Source: CAWAMD01 sp963783045
Lineage (GTDB): Bacteria > Actinomycetota > Nitriliruptoria > Nitriliruptorales > Nitriliruptoraceae
Assembly: GCA_963783045.1 (NCBI GenBank)
Contig: CAWAMD010000005.1
Location: 806,001-870,000 of the forward strand
Reading direction: 5' to 3'
Length of the DNA: 64,000 nt
In this document: positions 1 through 8,060 of the stretch, one piece after another
Numbering within the stretch: the stretch's first letter is position 1
Layout: each line of letters begins with the position of its first letter
Position numbers and translations under genes: made by a program
Notes under the pieces: model-generated
What the model was told of the DNA's origin: nothing
What the model saw: the letters and a program-made list of their open reading frames with translations, nothing else
The model's database searches: none

Positions 1-87
1 ACCGGTGTCGTGCTGCTGCACGACGGCCGGGATGAGGCCCTTGTCGTCGAACTTCAGCTCCGCGAGCTGCGTGTCGGTGAGCGGCAT
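1..87 (-). CDS. hisI: Phosphoribosyl-AMP cyclohydrolase, N-terminal fragment
   Basis: Only the first 29 codons are in the window; the gene runs off the left edge. The reading from the ATG at 87 is MPLTDTQLAELKFDDKGLIP followed by AVVQQHDTG, the typical HisI N-terminus (LKFD..GLIPAVVQ). HisI hydrolyses phosphoribosyl-AMP in the third step of histidine synthesis. It lies on the same strand as hisF but is separated from it by a 3.9 kb block of plus-strand genes. The metal-binding and catalytic residues are outside the window, so the call rests on the N-terminal motif and the his context. Confidence 0.85.
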   Translation of the reverse strand, partial: MPLTDTQLAELKFDDKGLIPAVVQQHDTG

Positions 88-207
88 CGTGCGTCTCGAG
101 TGTCCGGGGTCCGTGGCGCGGGGATCCTACCGGCCGAGCCCCCGCACTCCAGCGGGGAGGCGCTCTACCATTGCCTGCCACGGTCGGCGCGACGCGAGGA
201 GGCAACC

Positions 208-759
208 GTGACGAGTCCGCCGGGGTGGTACCCGGACCCGCGACGACGCCACGAGTACCGCTGGTGGGACGGCCTGCAGTGGACCGACCATGCCGCGTCG
301 GGCGGCAGCAGGGTCACCGATCCGGTCGAGCTCCCGCCGCCGGTCGCCACCGCGCGCACGCACCAGGTGCCGCCGGCCGGCGCTGGTTGGCGGCCCCCGG
401 CCGGATCGGCAGCGTCGGGCGAGGTGGCCCGGCCGCTCAACGGCAAGGCGGTCGCCTCGCTGGTGGTCGCGATCGCATCGCTGCCGACGCTGGTCTTCGC
501 GGGCATGGGCGTCATCGGAGCGATCGCCGCGATCGTCCTCGGGATCATCGCCCACCGGGAGATCCGTCGTTCCCCGGACCAGACCGGTGACGGCCTGGCC
601 ATCGGCGGGATCGTCATCGGCTCGCTCGTCCTCGTGCTCGCCGCGCTGTTCGTCGCCAGCCTGCTCGTCTGGTCGCGGGTCAGCACCACGACGATCACCC
701 ACGACCTCCGGATCCAGCCGGGCTCCTTCGGTGCCGTGTCGGTGCCTCTGCCGTGGTGA
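208..759 (+). CDS. DUF2510/DUF4190 membrane protein
   Basis: 183 residues from a GTG preceded by GAGGAGG. Residues 5-28 form a DUF2510 motif (GWYPDP..., RWWDG, WT), a short tryptophan-rich module found at the N-terminus of actinobacterial membrane proteins. A proline- and alanine-rich linker follows, then a DUF4190-type segment with two hydrophobic helices around a conserved GIIAHREIRRS loop. It is probably a cell-envelope protein with an exposed N-terminal module; the function is unknown. It is divergent from hisI and its stop overlaps the start of the next gene. An in-frame opening extends further upstream, but the Shine-Dalgarno and the domain start favour this GTG. Confidence 0.82.
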   Translation: MTSPPGWYPDPRRRHEYRWWDGLQWTDHAASGGSRVTDPVELPPPVATARTHQVPPAGAGWRPPAGSAASGEVARPLNGKAVASLVVAIASLPTLVFAGMGVIGAIAAIVLGIIAHREIRRSPDQTGDGLAIGGIVIGSLVLVLAALFVASLLVWSRVSTTTITHDLRIQPGSFGAVSVPLPW

Positions 760-1232
760 CCGGCGTGCCGTACGTGGCCGTGGTCGGTGCCGGCGAGGCG
801 GACGAGCTCCAGCATGATCACGCCCGCCGTCTCGGCCGGGCGCTGGCGCAGGCGGGGGCGATCGTCGTGTGCGGCGGACTCGGCGGCGTGATGGAGGCGG
901 CCTGCCAGGGAGCGTCGGAGGCGGGCGGCCTGACGCTCGGGATCCTGCCGGGCACGGACCGCGCAGCGGCGAACCCCTACGTCGACGTGGCGATCCCGAC
1001 CGGGCTCGGAGAGCTGCGCAACGGCCTGGTGGTGCGGACCGCGGACGCGGTCGTCGCGGTCGGCGGCGCGTTCGGGACCCTCTCGGAGATCGCACTGGCG
1101 ATCAAGACGGGGGTGCCGGTCGTCGGGCTCGGCACCTGGGACCTCGCACGGCCGGGTATCCGCCCCGCCAGCTCGCCGGAGGACGCAGCGGCACGGGCGC
1201 TCGCGCTCGTGGACGGGCCGGCCGGCCGATGA
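753..1232 (+). CDS. LOG/TIGR00725-family Rossmann-fold protein
   Basis: 159 residues, GTG start overlapping the previous stop. The protein shows the lysine-decarboxylase-like (LOG) Rossmann signature: VAVVGAGEA near the N-terminus, CGGLGGVMEAACQGA around residue 40, GILPG and PYVDVAIPTGLGELRN in the middle, and GGAFGTLSEIA. Relatives include cytokinin-activating phosphoribohydrolases, but this shorter TIGR00725 branch has no firmly established substrate. The PGGxGTxxE catalytic motif of true LOG enzymes appears here as GGAFGTLSE. It is translationally coupled to its neighbours on both sides. Confidence 0.85.
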   Translation: MVTGVPYVAVVGAGEADELQHDHARRLGRALAQAGAIVVCGGLGGVMEAACQGASEAGGLTLGILPGTDRAAANPYVDVAIPTGLGELRNGLVVRTADAVVAVGGAFGTLSEIALAIKTGVPVVGLGTWDLARPGIRPASSPEDAAARALALVDGPAGR

Positions 1233-1702
1233 GCAACCCGGCGTCGTGCCCGGTCTGCGGTGAGGCGCAGGAGGTGACCTGGACCGGTGAGAGGACCGGC
1301 GCGGCCGGGGCGGCCACCGTGACGTTCGCCCGGATCCCGCTGCGGGCGTGCGCCTCCGGCCACGCACCCTCGGTGGCCGGCGACCTCGCGGGCGAGGTCA
1401 CCGACGCGTTGCAGTCGACGGCGCTGGTGGCCCGCCGGGGCCTGCCGTGGCGCGACGAGCGGTGCGCGAGCTGCGGCACGGGCCTGCACCTGCCTCCCCG
1501 ACAGACGCTGCGGTCCGTCCGCGTGGTGATCGAGGGCGTCGGTGAGGTCACGGCGACGTTCCGCCTCCCGATGATCCGCTGCCCGCGCTGCGCCCGTGAG
1601 CAGCTGCCACGAACGGTCGGCCGGCGCGACGTGCCGGCGGCGGTGGCGGACGCGCTCGGGCAGGCGACCGGCGCGGCGCCCCACCCGCGACCGGAACCCT
1701 GA
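1229..1702 (+). CDS. Zinc-ribbon protein of unknown function
   Basis: 157 residues from an ATG overlapping the LOG gene stop (ATGA). Three CxxC knuckles are visible: CPVC near residue 8, CASC near residue 84 and CPRC near residue 121, plus a CASGH motif near residue 42. This is consistent with one or two structural zinc sites. A central stretch (GVGEVTATFRLPMIRCPRC) resembles the strand layout of a zinc ribbon. I do not recognise the family. The three-gene chain 208-1702 looks like one transcript. The stop codon lies inside a short repeat that recurs at 3967. Confidence 0.72.
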   Translation: MSNPASCPVCGEAQEVTWTGERTGAAGAATVTFARIPLRACASGHAPSVAGDLAGEVTDALQSTALVARRGLPWRDERCASCGTGLHLPPRQTLRSVRVVIEGVGEVTATFRLPMIRCPRCAREQLPRTVGRRDVPAAVADALGQATGAAPHPRPEP

Positions 1703-1728
1703 CATCTCGCGGCTTTCGGGGATGGGCG
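1693..1728 (+). repeat. Copy 1 of a short repeat spanning a stop codon
   Basis: Begins GGAACCCTGACATCTCGCGG and includes the stop codon of the zinc-ribbon gene. A related copy lies at 3967-4002 (19 of the first 23 bases identical), again spanning a stop codon. Several differences are C/G swaps. Confidence 0.4.
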
Positions 1729-2270
1729 GCCGTGGGCGGCGCCACGTCATCAGCCAGACGGACGCCCCCGGGGACAGCCGGGTCCCCGCAGGCCGTGCGG
1801 CGTCCCGGGGGGCGCCTCGCACCCTTCGGGTGTGGCGGGCGCCCCGTCGACCTCGTGGGGCGGCCCCTCCCCCAGCCGCGCCAGCCAGCGCGTTCGTGCA
1901 GGAGCTGGCTGCGCAGCTCTACCCGTCGGCCGACGCGGCGTCGTCCCGCCGAGGGTGCTGGCCAACGAGTTCCGGGGGGAGCGCCGGCGCCGGCGGCTGT
2001 ATCGCAAGCTGACCGGCGTGGGCAAACGTCCGGGCCGGACCGGACGCGTCGGCCGTCTCGCCGCCGTCGGCGGCGATCGCCATCACTCGCACCCTGCCGC
2101 ATCCACGCCGCGCCGTCTGTCGGAACGCCGCGCGGATCGGCGCCCAGCTCGACCGCACGCGGCCGTGCGTTCACCGAGATTCTCGAATCGGGTCCGTCAT
2201 CCCCCCTCCCGGCTCGTGCGTCTGTGTGATGCTCGGTCAGCGTGGCCGGGCACGAGGAGAGGGAGCAACG
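1703..2270. other. Gene-free stretch with strong hairpins
   Basis: 568 bases with no convincing gene: the open frames have arginine/proline-rich shadow composition and no supported start. Two hairpins stand out: GGGGAC/GTCCCC at about 1771-1789, and a longer one at 1809-1845 with arms GGGGCGCC and GGCGCCCC around a CACCCTTCGGGTG core. The second may terminate the upstream operon, although no U-tract follows. The promoter for the gene at 2271 should lie near the right end; I could not place it. Confidence 0.5.
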
Positions 2271-2567
2271 ATGCGCACGGCACGACAGATCATCCTGGCC
2301 ATCACGGCGGCACTGATGACGCTCGCGGGCACCGCGACGGCCGCCTTCGCCCACGTGGTCGAGGGCCCCTACCCGGGGAACCTCGGGGAGACCGGAGGCC
2401 AACAGGCGGTGACGGGCGGGGCCCAGCCCGCGGTCGACGCAGCGACCAGCGGTGCGGTGGTCTCGCTCGCCTGGCTCGTGGTTGCGCTCGCCCTGACGGC
2501 CGTCGTGGCGGCATCGCTCGGGTATGCGGCCCGCTACGCGCAGGCGCGGCGGCCCGCCTACCACTGA
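2271..2567 (+). CDS. Small exported membrane protein
   Basis: 98 residues from an ATG preceded by AGGAGAGGGAG. An N-terminal signal sequence (MRTARQIILAITAALMTLAG, then a TATAAFA-type cleavage region) is followed by a short glycine-rich stretch, one C-terminal transmembrane helix (VVSLAWLVVALALTAVVAAS) and a basic tail. The mature outer segment would be about 40 residues. No family is recognised. It directly precedes the ECF sigma factor, so it may belong to the same envelope-stress unit, but that is inference. Confidence 0.65.
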   Translation: MRTARQIILAITAALMTLAGTATAAFAHVVEGPYPGNLGETGGQQAVTGGAQPAVDAATSGAVVSLAWLVVALALTAVVAASLGYAARYAQARRPAYH

Positions 2568-2595
2568 CGGGACCGTCCCGGCGTTGGACGACGTC

Positions 2596-2622
2596 GGCCG
2601 GGTCCGCGGTGCGGACCCGGCC
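2596..2622 (+). promoter_or_regulatory. Perfect 12-bp hairpin upstream of the ECF sigma gene
   Basis: GGCCGGGTCCGC and GCGGACCCGGCC form a perfect 12-bp stem with a 3-nt loop, 29 nt after the stop of the small exported protein and 5 nt before the Shine-Dalgarno AGGAGGG. It could be an attenuator, a terminator or a protein site. No U-tract follows. Confidence 0.6.
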
Positions 2623-2637
2623 AGCGCAGGAGGGATC

Positions 2638-3183
2638 GTGGAGGGGGACGAGCAGCTCGAGATGTTCTGCCACCGTGAGTTTCCGCGGCTGGTGGGCACC
2701 TTGACGCTGTACTGCGGTGACCGGGACGTGGCCGAGGACCTCGCACAGGAGGCGCTCGTGAGGACGGTTCGCCGGTGGTCCACCGTGTCGCAGATGGCGG
2801 CGCCCGGTGCCTGGGTGCACCGGGTCGCCGTCAACCTCGCGAACTCACACTTCCGCCGGCGCAAGGCCGCGCTGCGGGCCCGCATCCGACAGCGGAGCGG
2901 TCCCGTGATCCACGGCCATGTGGACCCCGACACGGCCAACGCCGTCGCGCTACGCCGAGCAGTGTCACGGCTCCCGACGCGCCAGCGAACCGCGCTGGTC
3001 CTGCGCTACTACGCCGACCTGTCCACGGCCCAGGTCGCCGACGCCATGGACATCGCCCCCTCGTCGGTCAAGACCTACGTGTCGCGTGCGCTCGAGAACC
3101 TGCGCGACGACCTGGGAGTCACCGGCAGGGCGCTGGTGGTCGATCTCACCCACGACGCGGAGGTGCTCGATGATGCCTCCTGA
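2638..3183 (+). CDS. ECF (group 4) RNA polymerase sigma factor
   Basis: 181 residues from a GTG with a strong AGGAGGG. Region 2 covers residues 8-70 (LEMFCHREFPRLVGTLTLYC, then DVAEDLAQEALVR). Region 4 covers about residues 110-160 (RLPTRQRTALVLRYYADLS, then a VADAMDIAPSSVKTYVSRAL helix-turn-helix). This is the SigE-like ECF layout typical of actinobacteria. It should direct RNA polymerase to a small stress regulon. The last 14 bases overlap the next gene, a membrane protein likely to be its regulator. An in-frame opening extends upstream to 2524, but the hairpin and ribosome site place the start here. Confidence 0.88.
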   Translation: MEGDEQLEMFCHREFPRLVGTLTLYCGDRDVAEDLAQEALVRTVRRWSTVSQMAAPGAWVHRVAVNLANSHFRRRKAALRARIRQRSGPVIHGHVDPDTANAVALRRAVSRLPTRQRTALVLRYYADLSTAQVADAMDIAPSSVKTYVSRALENLRDDLGVTGRALVVDLTHDAEVLDDAS

Positions 3184-3976
3184 CCTTCGCAACGAACTGC
3201 AGCGCGCCGCCGGGCCGCCCGCCGGGCCGCTCGACTTCGAGGCGGTGGTGCGCCGTGTGCGACGGCAGCGAATCATGCGCACGGGCGTGGCCACCGTGGC
3301 CGTCGTGCTGCTCGGGCTCGTCGGCTGGTCAGTGACCGAGCAGCCGACACGGGCGCCGGTCATCGTCAACCCACCGCCCGCCGAGACCCCCACCGTGCCA
3401 GCCACGCCGACGGATGTGATGGCGTTCCCGGCGAACTCCCGGTGCGGCGACCCTGCCGGCGACACCATGGCGATCGACGACGCGCAGCCGATCGGCCCGG
3501 CCCGCGCCGACCTGCGCATCGTGCGGCTGCAGCGCACCCGGAACGGCGGCTACACCCTCGAGTGGCAGTTCACCAAGCCGCACAGCTTCGCCGAGGTCCC
3601 CGACGAGTTCGAGATCGATCTCGCGTTCCAGTCACTCGCCGACCCCTCCGTGACCGGCTACTTCCGCAAGCATGCCGACGCGAACGGGGCGCAGCTGTGG
3701 ACGGGGCCCACGGCGGACGACCTCCGGCTGACCGACCCGGGTCCCGTGATCGATCTCTACAACGATGCCGAATGGTACTCGACGCGACGCAAGATCTTCC
3801 TGCCCGCCGGGGAGCTCGAGGTGCTGTCCCACCCCTTCCGCTGGGCGGCGACGATGCGATACCCGCGCGACAACAGCGCCGACACGTGTCCCAGCAGCGG
3901 CTCACTCGACGACCCGCTGGCGGCCGAGGGCGGTCTGCCGATCTTCCCGTCGTCGACGCCCGTCCAGGAACCGTGA
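3170..3976 (+). CDS. Single-pass membrane protein, possible anti-sigma factor
   Basis: 268 residues, with two consecutive ATG codons at 3170 and 3173 overlapping the sigma gene. A short cytoplasmic N-terminus (about 35 residues, basic) is followed by one transmembrane helix (GVATVAVVLLGLVGWSV), a proline/threonine linker and a soluble outer domain of about 190 residues. Position and topology match regulators encoded directly after ECF sigma genes. However, I see no zinc HxxxCxxC anti-sigma motif in the cytoplasmic part, so the role is inferred from context. Two cysteines (SRCGDP and DTCPSS) may form an extracytoplasmic disulfide. Confidence 0.6.
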   Translation: MMPPDLRNELQRAAGPPAGPLDFEAVVRRVRRQRIMRTGVATVAVVLLGLVGWSVTEQPTRAPVIVNPPPAETPTVPATPTDVMAFPANSRCGDPAGDTMAIDDAQPIGPARADLRIVRLQRTRNGGYTLEWQFTKPHSFAEVPDEFEIDLAFQSLADPSVTGYFRKHADANGAQLWTGPTADDLRLTDPGPVIDLYNDAEWYSTRRKIFLPAGELEVLSHPFRWAATMRYPRDNSADTCPSSGSLDDPLAAEGGLPIFPSSTPVQEP

Positions 3977-4002
3977 GATGTCGCGGTTTCTGGGAGGGGC
4001 AG
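3967..4002 (+). repeat. Copy 2 of a short repeat spanning a stop codon
   Basis: Begins GGAACCGTGAGATGTCGCGG; see the copy at 1693-1728. Together they bracket the 2271-3976 sigma-factor unit as imperfect direct repeats. Confidence 0.4.
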
Positions 4003-4043
4003 GGCGGGAAAAGCGCGTGCGGCGGGTCCGAACGCGTGGAGGC

Positions 4044-4853
4044 TCAGCGCCCCGTGGGCAGCCGGACGGGGATGCCCGCGGCGGCCATGGCCCGCTTGAC
4101 GTTGGCGATCCGCAGCTCACCGAAGTGGAAGATCGACGCGGCGAGCACGGCGGAGGCGTGGCCGTCCCGGATCCCGGCGGCCATGTGCTCGGCGGTGCCG
4201 GCGCCGCCGGACGCGATCACCGGGATCCGGACCGCATCCGTGACGGCCCGAAGCAGCGCGACGTCGAACCCCGTCTTCGTCCCGTCGCGGTCCATCGAGG
4301 TGAGCAGGATCTCGCCCGCGCCCCGGTCGGCGCACTCCACCGCCCAGGCCACGGCGTCGCGGCCCGTGGGCGTCCGTCCGCCATGGACGAACACCTCCCA
4401 GCCGCCACCCGGGTCGTCCGGGTCGCGCCGGCGCGCGTCGATCGCCGCGACGATGCTCTGGGAGCCGAGGGCGTCCCCCGCCTCGCTGAGCACCTCGGGG
4501 CGCGACACCGCCGCCGTGTTGAAGGCGACCTTGTCGGCACCGGCGTGCAGCATCGCGCGGGCGTCGGCGACCGTGCGCATCCCGCCGCCGACCGTCAGGG
4601 GGATGAAGACCTGCTCGGCGGTCCGCGCCACGACGTTGTGCATGATCGCCCGGTTGTCGGAGGAGGCGGTGATGTCGAGGAACACGAGCTCGTCGGCTCC
4701 CTCGGCGTCGTAGACCTTGGCCAGCTCGACCGGGTCCCCGGCGTCGCGGAGGTCGACGAACTGGATCCCCTTGACGACCCGCCCCGCGGTGACGTTGAGG
4801 CACGGGATGACACGCGCGGCGAGCCCCCGGTCCGTGCCGGCCGCGCCGGTCAC
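4044..4853 (-). CDS. hisF: Imidazole glycerol phosphate synthase cyclase subunit
   Basis: 269 residues, GTG start in a GTGA overlap with the hisA stop. HisF is a TIM barrel that uses ammonia from HisH to close the imidazole ring. Family motifs are clear: VVKGIQFVDLRDAGDPVELA, ADELVFLDITAS, FIPLTVGGGMRT, AAIDARR with the second catalytic Asp, GEILLTSMDRDGTK and VIASGGAG. The first catalytic Asp (Asp11 of the Thermotoga enzyme, normally in CLDV) reads Asn here: IPCLNV, from an AAC codon. This is the last gene of the hisA-hisF pair; hisI lies beyond the plus-strand insert. Confidence 0.95.
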   Translation of the reverse strand: MTGAAGTDRGLAARVIPCLNVTAGRVVKGIQFVDLRDAGDPVELAKVYDAEGADELVFLDITASSDNRAIMHNVVARTAEQVFIPLTVGGGMRTVADARAMLHAGADKVAFNTAAVSRPEVLSEAGDALGSQSIVAAIDARRRDPDDPGGGWEVFVHGGRTPTGRDAVAWAVECADRGAGEILLTSMDRDGTKTGFDVALLRAVTDAVRIPVIASGGAGTAEHMAAGIRDGHASAVLAASIFHFGELRIANVKRAMAAAGIPVRLPTGR

Positions 4854-5572
4854 GAGGTCACCTCGAGTGCGTCCTCGATCGAGAACGCACCCGCGTACAG
4901 GGCCTTGCCGACGATGGCCGCGTCGACCCGCTCGTGACAGCCGGCCAGGGTCCGCAGGTCGTCGAGGCTCGCAACGCCCCCCGACGCGGTGACGTGCGCC
5001 GTCGTGGCGTCGGCCACCTGCGCGAGCATGTCGACGTTCGGACCCTGCAGCATCCCGTCGCGGGCCACGTCCGTGTACACGAAGCGGGGCACGCCCATCT
5101 CGGTGAACGTCGCCAGCGCCTCGAAGAGGTCGCCGGCCTCCTCGGTCCAGCCACGCGCCTGCAGCGTGTGCCCCCGGGCGTCGAGACCCACCGCGATGCG
5201 GGGGCCGACCCGGTCGAGGACCTCACGCACGAAGTCGGGGTTCTTCAGGGCCATCGTGCCGATCACGACCCGCTGCGCGCCGTACTCGAGTGCGTTCTCG
5301 ACGTCCGCCAGGGTCCGGACACCTCCGGACGCCTGCACCCGGCATCCCGTGGCCTCGACGATGGCGGCGATGAGGTGACGGTTCCTCGGCTCGCCCGTGA
5401 AGGCCGCGTCGAGGTCGACGACGTGGAGCCACTCGCTGCCGGCATCGGCCCACCGCTTCGCTGCCGTCACCGGGTCGTCGTCGTAGACGGTCTCCGCGTC
5501 AGCACGGCCCTGCGTGAGCCGGACGGCACGGCCGTCCCGGATGTCGACGGCCGGGTAGAGGGTCAGAGGCAT
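4850..5572 (-). CDS. hisA: Phosphoribosylformimino-5-aminoimidazole carboxamide ribotide isomerase
   Basis: 240 residues, the usual HisA length, with an (beta/alpha)8 barrel. PAVDIRDGRAVRL carries the general base Asp near residue 9. ASGGVRT and GLDARG carry the phosphate-binding and central catalytic Asp, and YTDVARDGMLQGPN the second half-barrel. HisA isomerises ProFAR to PRFAR, the substrate of HisF. In many actinobacteria the gene is priA, which also does the TrpF reaction. I cannot tell which by eye; absence of trpF elsewhere would favour PriA. Upstream (5573-5675) is a short divergent region shared with the histidine kinase. Confidence 0.94.
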   Translation of the reverse strand: MPLTLYPAVDIRDGRAVRLTQGRADAETVYDDDPVTAAKRWADAGSEWLHVVDLDAAFTGEPRNRHLIAAIVEATGCRVQASGGVRTLADVENALEYGAQRVVIGTMALKNPDFVREVLDRVGPRIAVGLDARGHTLQARGWTEEAGDLFEALATFTEMGVPRFVYTDVARDGMLQGPNVDMLAQVADATTAHVTASGGVASLDDLRTLAGCHERVDAAIVGKALYAGAFSIEDALEVTS

Positions 5573-5675
5573 GGTGGGGCTCGTCGAGGTGCGGTGACAC
5601 GGGGTCGCGAAGACTCTACGGTACGCGCTGGGTCAGCACGTCCGGTCATCGACCGCGGGGCACGGGAGGGCGAGC

Positions 5676-7463
5676 GTGGCCGCAGAACCCGTCACGAGCC
5701 GGAAGGCCCCGGTCGGTGCTCGCGCGTTCGTGCTCGTCCTCGCAGCGACCGCGCTGATCACCTTCGTGGTGGCCGGGGCGGTCTGGCGACCGTCGACCGG
5801 GACTCCCGGGGCCGTCGAGGCGCTGGCCGTGGCGATCGCCTGGGCCCTGACCGAAGCGTCGCCGCTGATCGTCAGCTACCGCCGGGACTCGGCCGTGATC
5901 GTCCCCGTCGAGGCGGTGGCCGTCCCGGCGCTGCTGGTCCTGCCGGGCCCGCTGACCGTGCTCGCCGGGACGGCCGGGACATTCCTGGCGTTCGGGCTGC
6001 TCCAGCTGCTGCCGCCCGTGGCGAAGATGCGGACGCGCTCGCCGATGACCGTCGCCTTCAACCGGGCGGCGACGGTGGTCGCCCTCGGGGTGGCCGTGCT
6101 GGCGGCCGCCGCGGTGTCCACCCTCGGCGGTGCGCCGGTGACCGCGGCGGTCGTCGGCGTCTTCGTGTTCTGGCTCTCCTCCCGTACGAGCGTGATGGTG
6201 CTGCTGCGACTGCTGCACGGCGACCGGCGGGGTGGGAGCGGCTCGGGCGACGGAGCCGGGACCCTCGCGGGCGACATCGGCGAGTTCGCCGTCGTGACCG
6301 GTGCGGGGCTCCTCTTCGGCGTCGCGCTGCTCGACGGGGGCCTGTCGACCTGGTGGCTCGCCGGCATGACCGCCGTGCTGGCTGCCGGCGCGCGGCTGCT
6401 GGCGCGCTCGACGATCACCCAGGCACGGCTGCAGGACCTGCTGCGGGTCGCCGACGACGTGCAGGCCCAGGTCGCGCCGGCCGAGATCGACACGCGCGTC
6501 CTCGCCGCCGCCCGGGACCTGCTGGGTTGCGGCGACGCCGTGCTGGCGCCGGAACCGGGGCCACCGGGCACGCTGAGCGAGCCGTTGCCGGCGGCCGATC
6601 CTCCGGTGTGGCTCGTGGTCCGCGACCGGCGGGGGCTGAGCCGACGGTTCGACGCCGACGACGCGGCGCTGCTGCGCGGGCTGGCGCTCATCGCCTCGGC
6701 CGCCCTTGACCGCGGCCGCCTCGTGGACCGACTGCGTACCGAGGACGAGCTGAAGTCGATGGTCCTCGCCGCCGTGGCCCACGACCTGCGGGCGCCCTTG
6801 GCGGTCGCCACGGCCTCGTCCCAGACGCTCCAGCGCTATCGGGACCGGCTGACGCCCGAACGGGAACACGAGCTTCTCGACGGACTGGACCTGTCGCTCG
6901 CACGCATCGCGGGGATCACGGGGCAGCTCCTCGACCTGAAGCGGCTGGAGATGACCGCTGGCCCACGGCGGGCGGCGGAGTGCCGTCTCGACGAGGTCGC
7001 GTCCGACGTGGCCACCACCCTGGCCGCGGGGACGGACATCGACATCCGTGTCGTCGCGTCGGCGACGTCGGTCGCCATGAGCGAGGCCCTCCTCCGTCAC
7101 GTCGTGGGCAATCTTCTCGACAACGCGCGCAAGCATGCGCCAACCGGCAGCGAGGTGACCTGTCACTGCTACCCCGACGGCGACCGGGCGGTCCTCGCGG
7201 TGGAGGATCGCGGCGTCGGTGTGCCCGCGGAGTCGCGCGCGGCGATCCTGCAGCCCTTCGAGCAGGCCGGACCGGCCGCGACCCGATGGCAGGGCGTCGG
7301 GCTCGGGCTCTATCTCGTGGATCGGTTCGTGGCCGTCCACGGCGGCACGCTCGCGATCGAGGACCGGGAGGGCGGCGGGACACGGTTCGTGGTACGGCTG
7401 CCGCGCCCCGCGGACGACGACGCCGGTGTTCAGACCCCGGCGACCCAGTTGCGGAGGAGGTGA
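5676..7463 (+). CDS. Membrane sensor histidine kinase
   Basis: 595 residues from a GTG preceded by GGGAGGG. Residues 1-245 form a multi-helix membrane sensor with a conserved cytoplasmic loop MRTRSPMTVAFNRA. A degenerate GAF-like region covers about 255-350. The dimerisation helix has the phospho-acceptor in VAHDLRAPL, and the ATPase domain shows HVVGNLLDNARKHAP (N box), VEDRGVGVP and GVGLGLYLVDRF (G boxes). It should be a two-component kinase, but no response regulator is adjacent. The gene sits on the opposite strand inside the his operon, and its last 34 bases overlap the 3' end of hisH. The sensor resembles that of the kinase at 11086-13327. Confidence 0.9.
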   Translation: MAAEPVTSRKAPVGARAFVLVLAATALITFVVAGAVWRPSTGTPGAVEALAVAIAWALTEASPLIVSYRRDSAVIVPVEAVAVPALLVLPGPLTVLAGTAGTFLAFGLLQLLPPVAKMRTRSPMTVAFNRAATVVALGVAVLAAAAVSTLGGAPVTAAVVGVFVFWLSSRTSVMVLLRLLHGDRRGGSGSGDGAGTLAGDIGEFAVVTGAGLLFGVALLDGGLSTWWLAGMTAVLAAGARLLARSTITQARLQDLLRVADDVQAQVAPAEIDTRVLAAARDLLGCGDAVLAPEPGPPGTLSEPLPAADPPVWLVVRDRRGLSRRFDADDAALLRGLALIASAALDRGRLVDRLRTEDELKSMVLAAVAHDLRAPLAVATASSQTLQRYRDRLTPEREHELLDGLDLSLARIAGITGQLLDLKRLEMTAGPRRAAECRLDEVASDVATTLAAGTDIDIRVVASATSVAMSEALLRHVVGNLLDNARKHAPTGSEVTCHCYPDGDRAVLAVEDRGVGVPAESRAAILQPFEQAGPAATRWQGVGLGLYLVDRFVAVHGGTLAIEDREGGGTRFVVRLPRPADDDAGVQTPATQLRRR

Positions 7464-8060
7464 CCGCCGATCTCGGCGGACTTCTCCGGGTGGAACTGGG
7501 TCCCGACCACGTTGCCGACACGGACGAGGCAGGGGAAGTCGACCCCGCCGTAGCTGCAGGTCCCGACGACGTGCCCGACGTTCCGACGGCTGGGCGTAGT
7601 AGGAATGGACGAAGTAGCACCGCTCCCCCGCCACGCCGTCGAGGAGCGGGTCGCCGGCGGCCGTGTCGACGGCGTCGACCACGTCCCAGCCCATGTGCGG
7701 CACCACCGCATCGTCGGGCAGACGCAGCACCCGGCCGGGCAGGATGCCGAGCCCCTCGGTGTCTCCCTCGTCGCTGTGCTCGTAGAGCAGCTGCATGCCG
7801 ACGCAGATGCCGAGGACGTGGCGGTCGGCCCCGACCCAGTCCCGCACGACCGTCTCGAGGCCGGCCGCACGCAGACCGTCGAGGCAGGTCGCGAAGTGCC
7901 CGACGCCGGGGACGACCAGCCCGTCGGACCGGCGCGCCGCGTCGGCGTCGACGGTCACGAACGCGTCCGCACCGGCATGCTCGAGTCCGCGCTGCGCCGA
8001 CCGGACGTTGCCGGCGCCGTAGTCGAGCACTGCGACCCGCGGGCGGGCGGCACCGCTCAC
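7430..8060 (-). pseudogene. hisH: Imidazole glycerol phosphate synthase glutaminase subunit, +1 frameshift
   Basis: Class I glutamine amidotransferase that feeds ammonia to HisF. The first frame (GTG at 8060, overlapping hisB by GTGA) gives VAVLDYGAGNVRSAQRGLEH, VVPGVGHFATC, GICVGMQLLYE with the nucleophile Cys, and CYFVHSYYAQPSE. The remainder continues in another frame as GHVVGTCSYGGVDFPCLVRV and GTQFHPEKS with catalytic His and Glu, ending at 7430. The shift is at the GACGTTC at 7577-7583. Removing one base gives GAAGTC on the coding strand (PSEVGHVVG) and an intact 209-residue protein, the normal length. The total length is 3n+1. Since the other his genes are intact, this is probably a consensus error. 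Confidence 0.92.
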
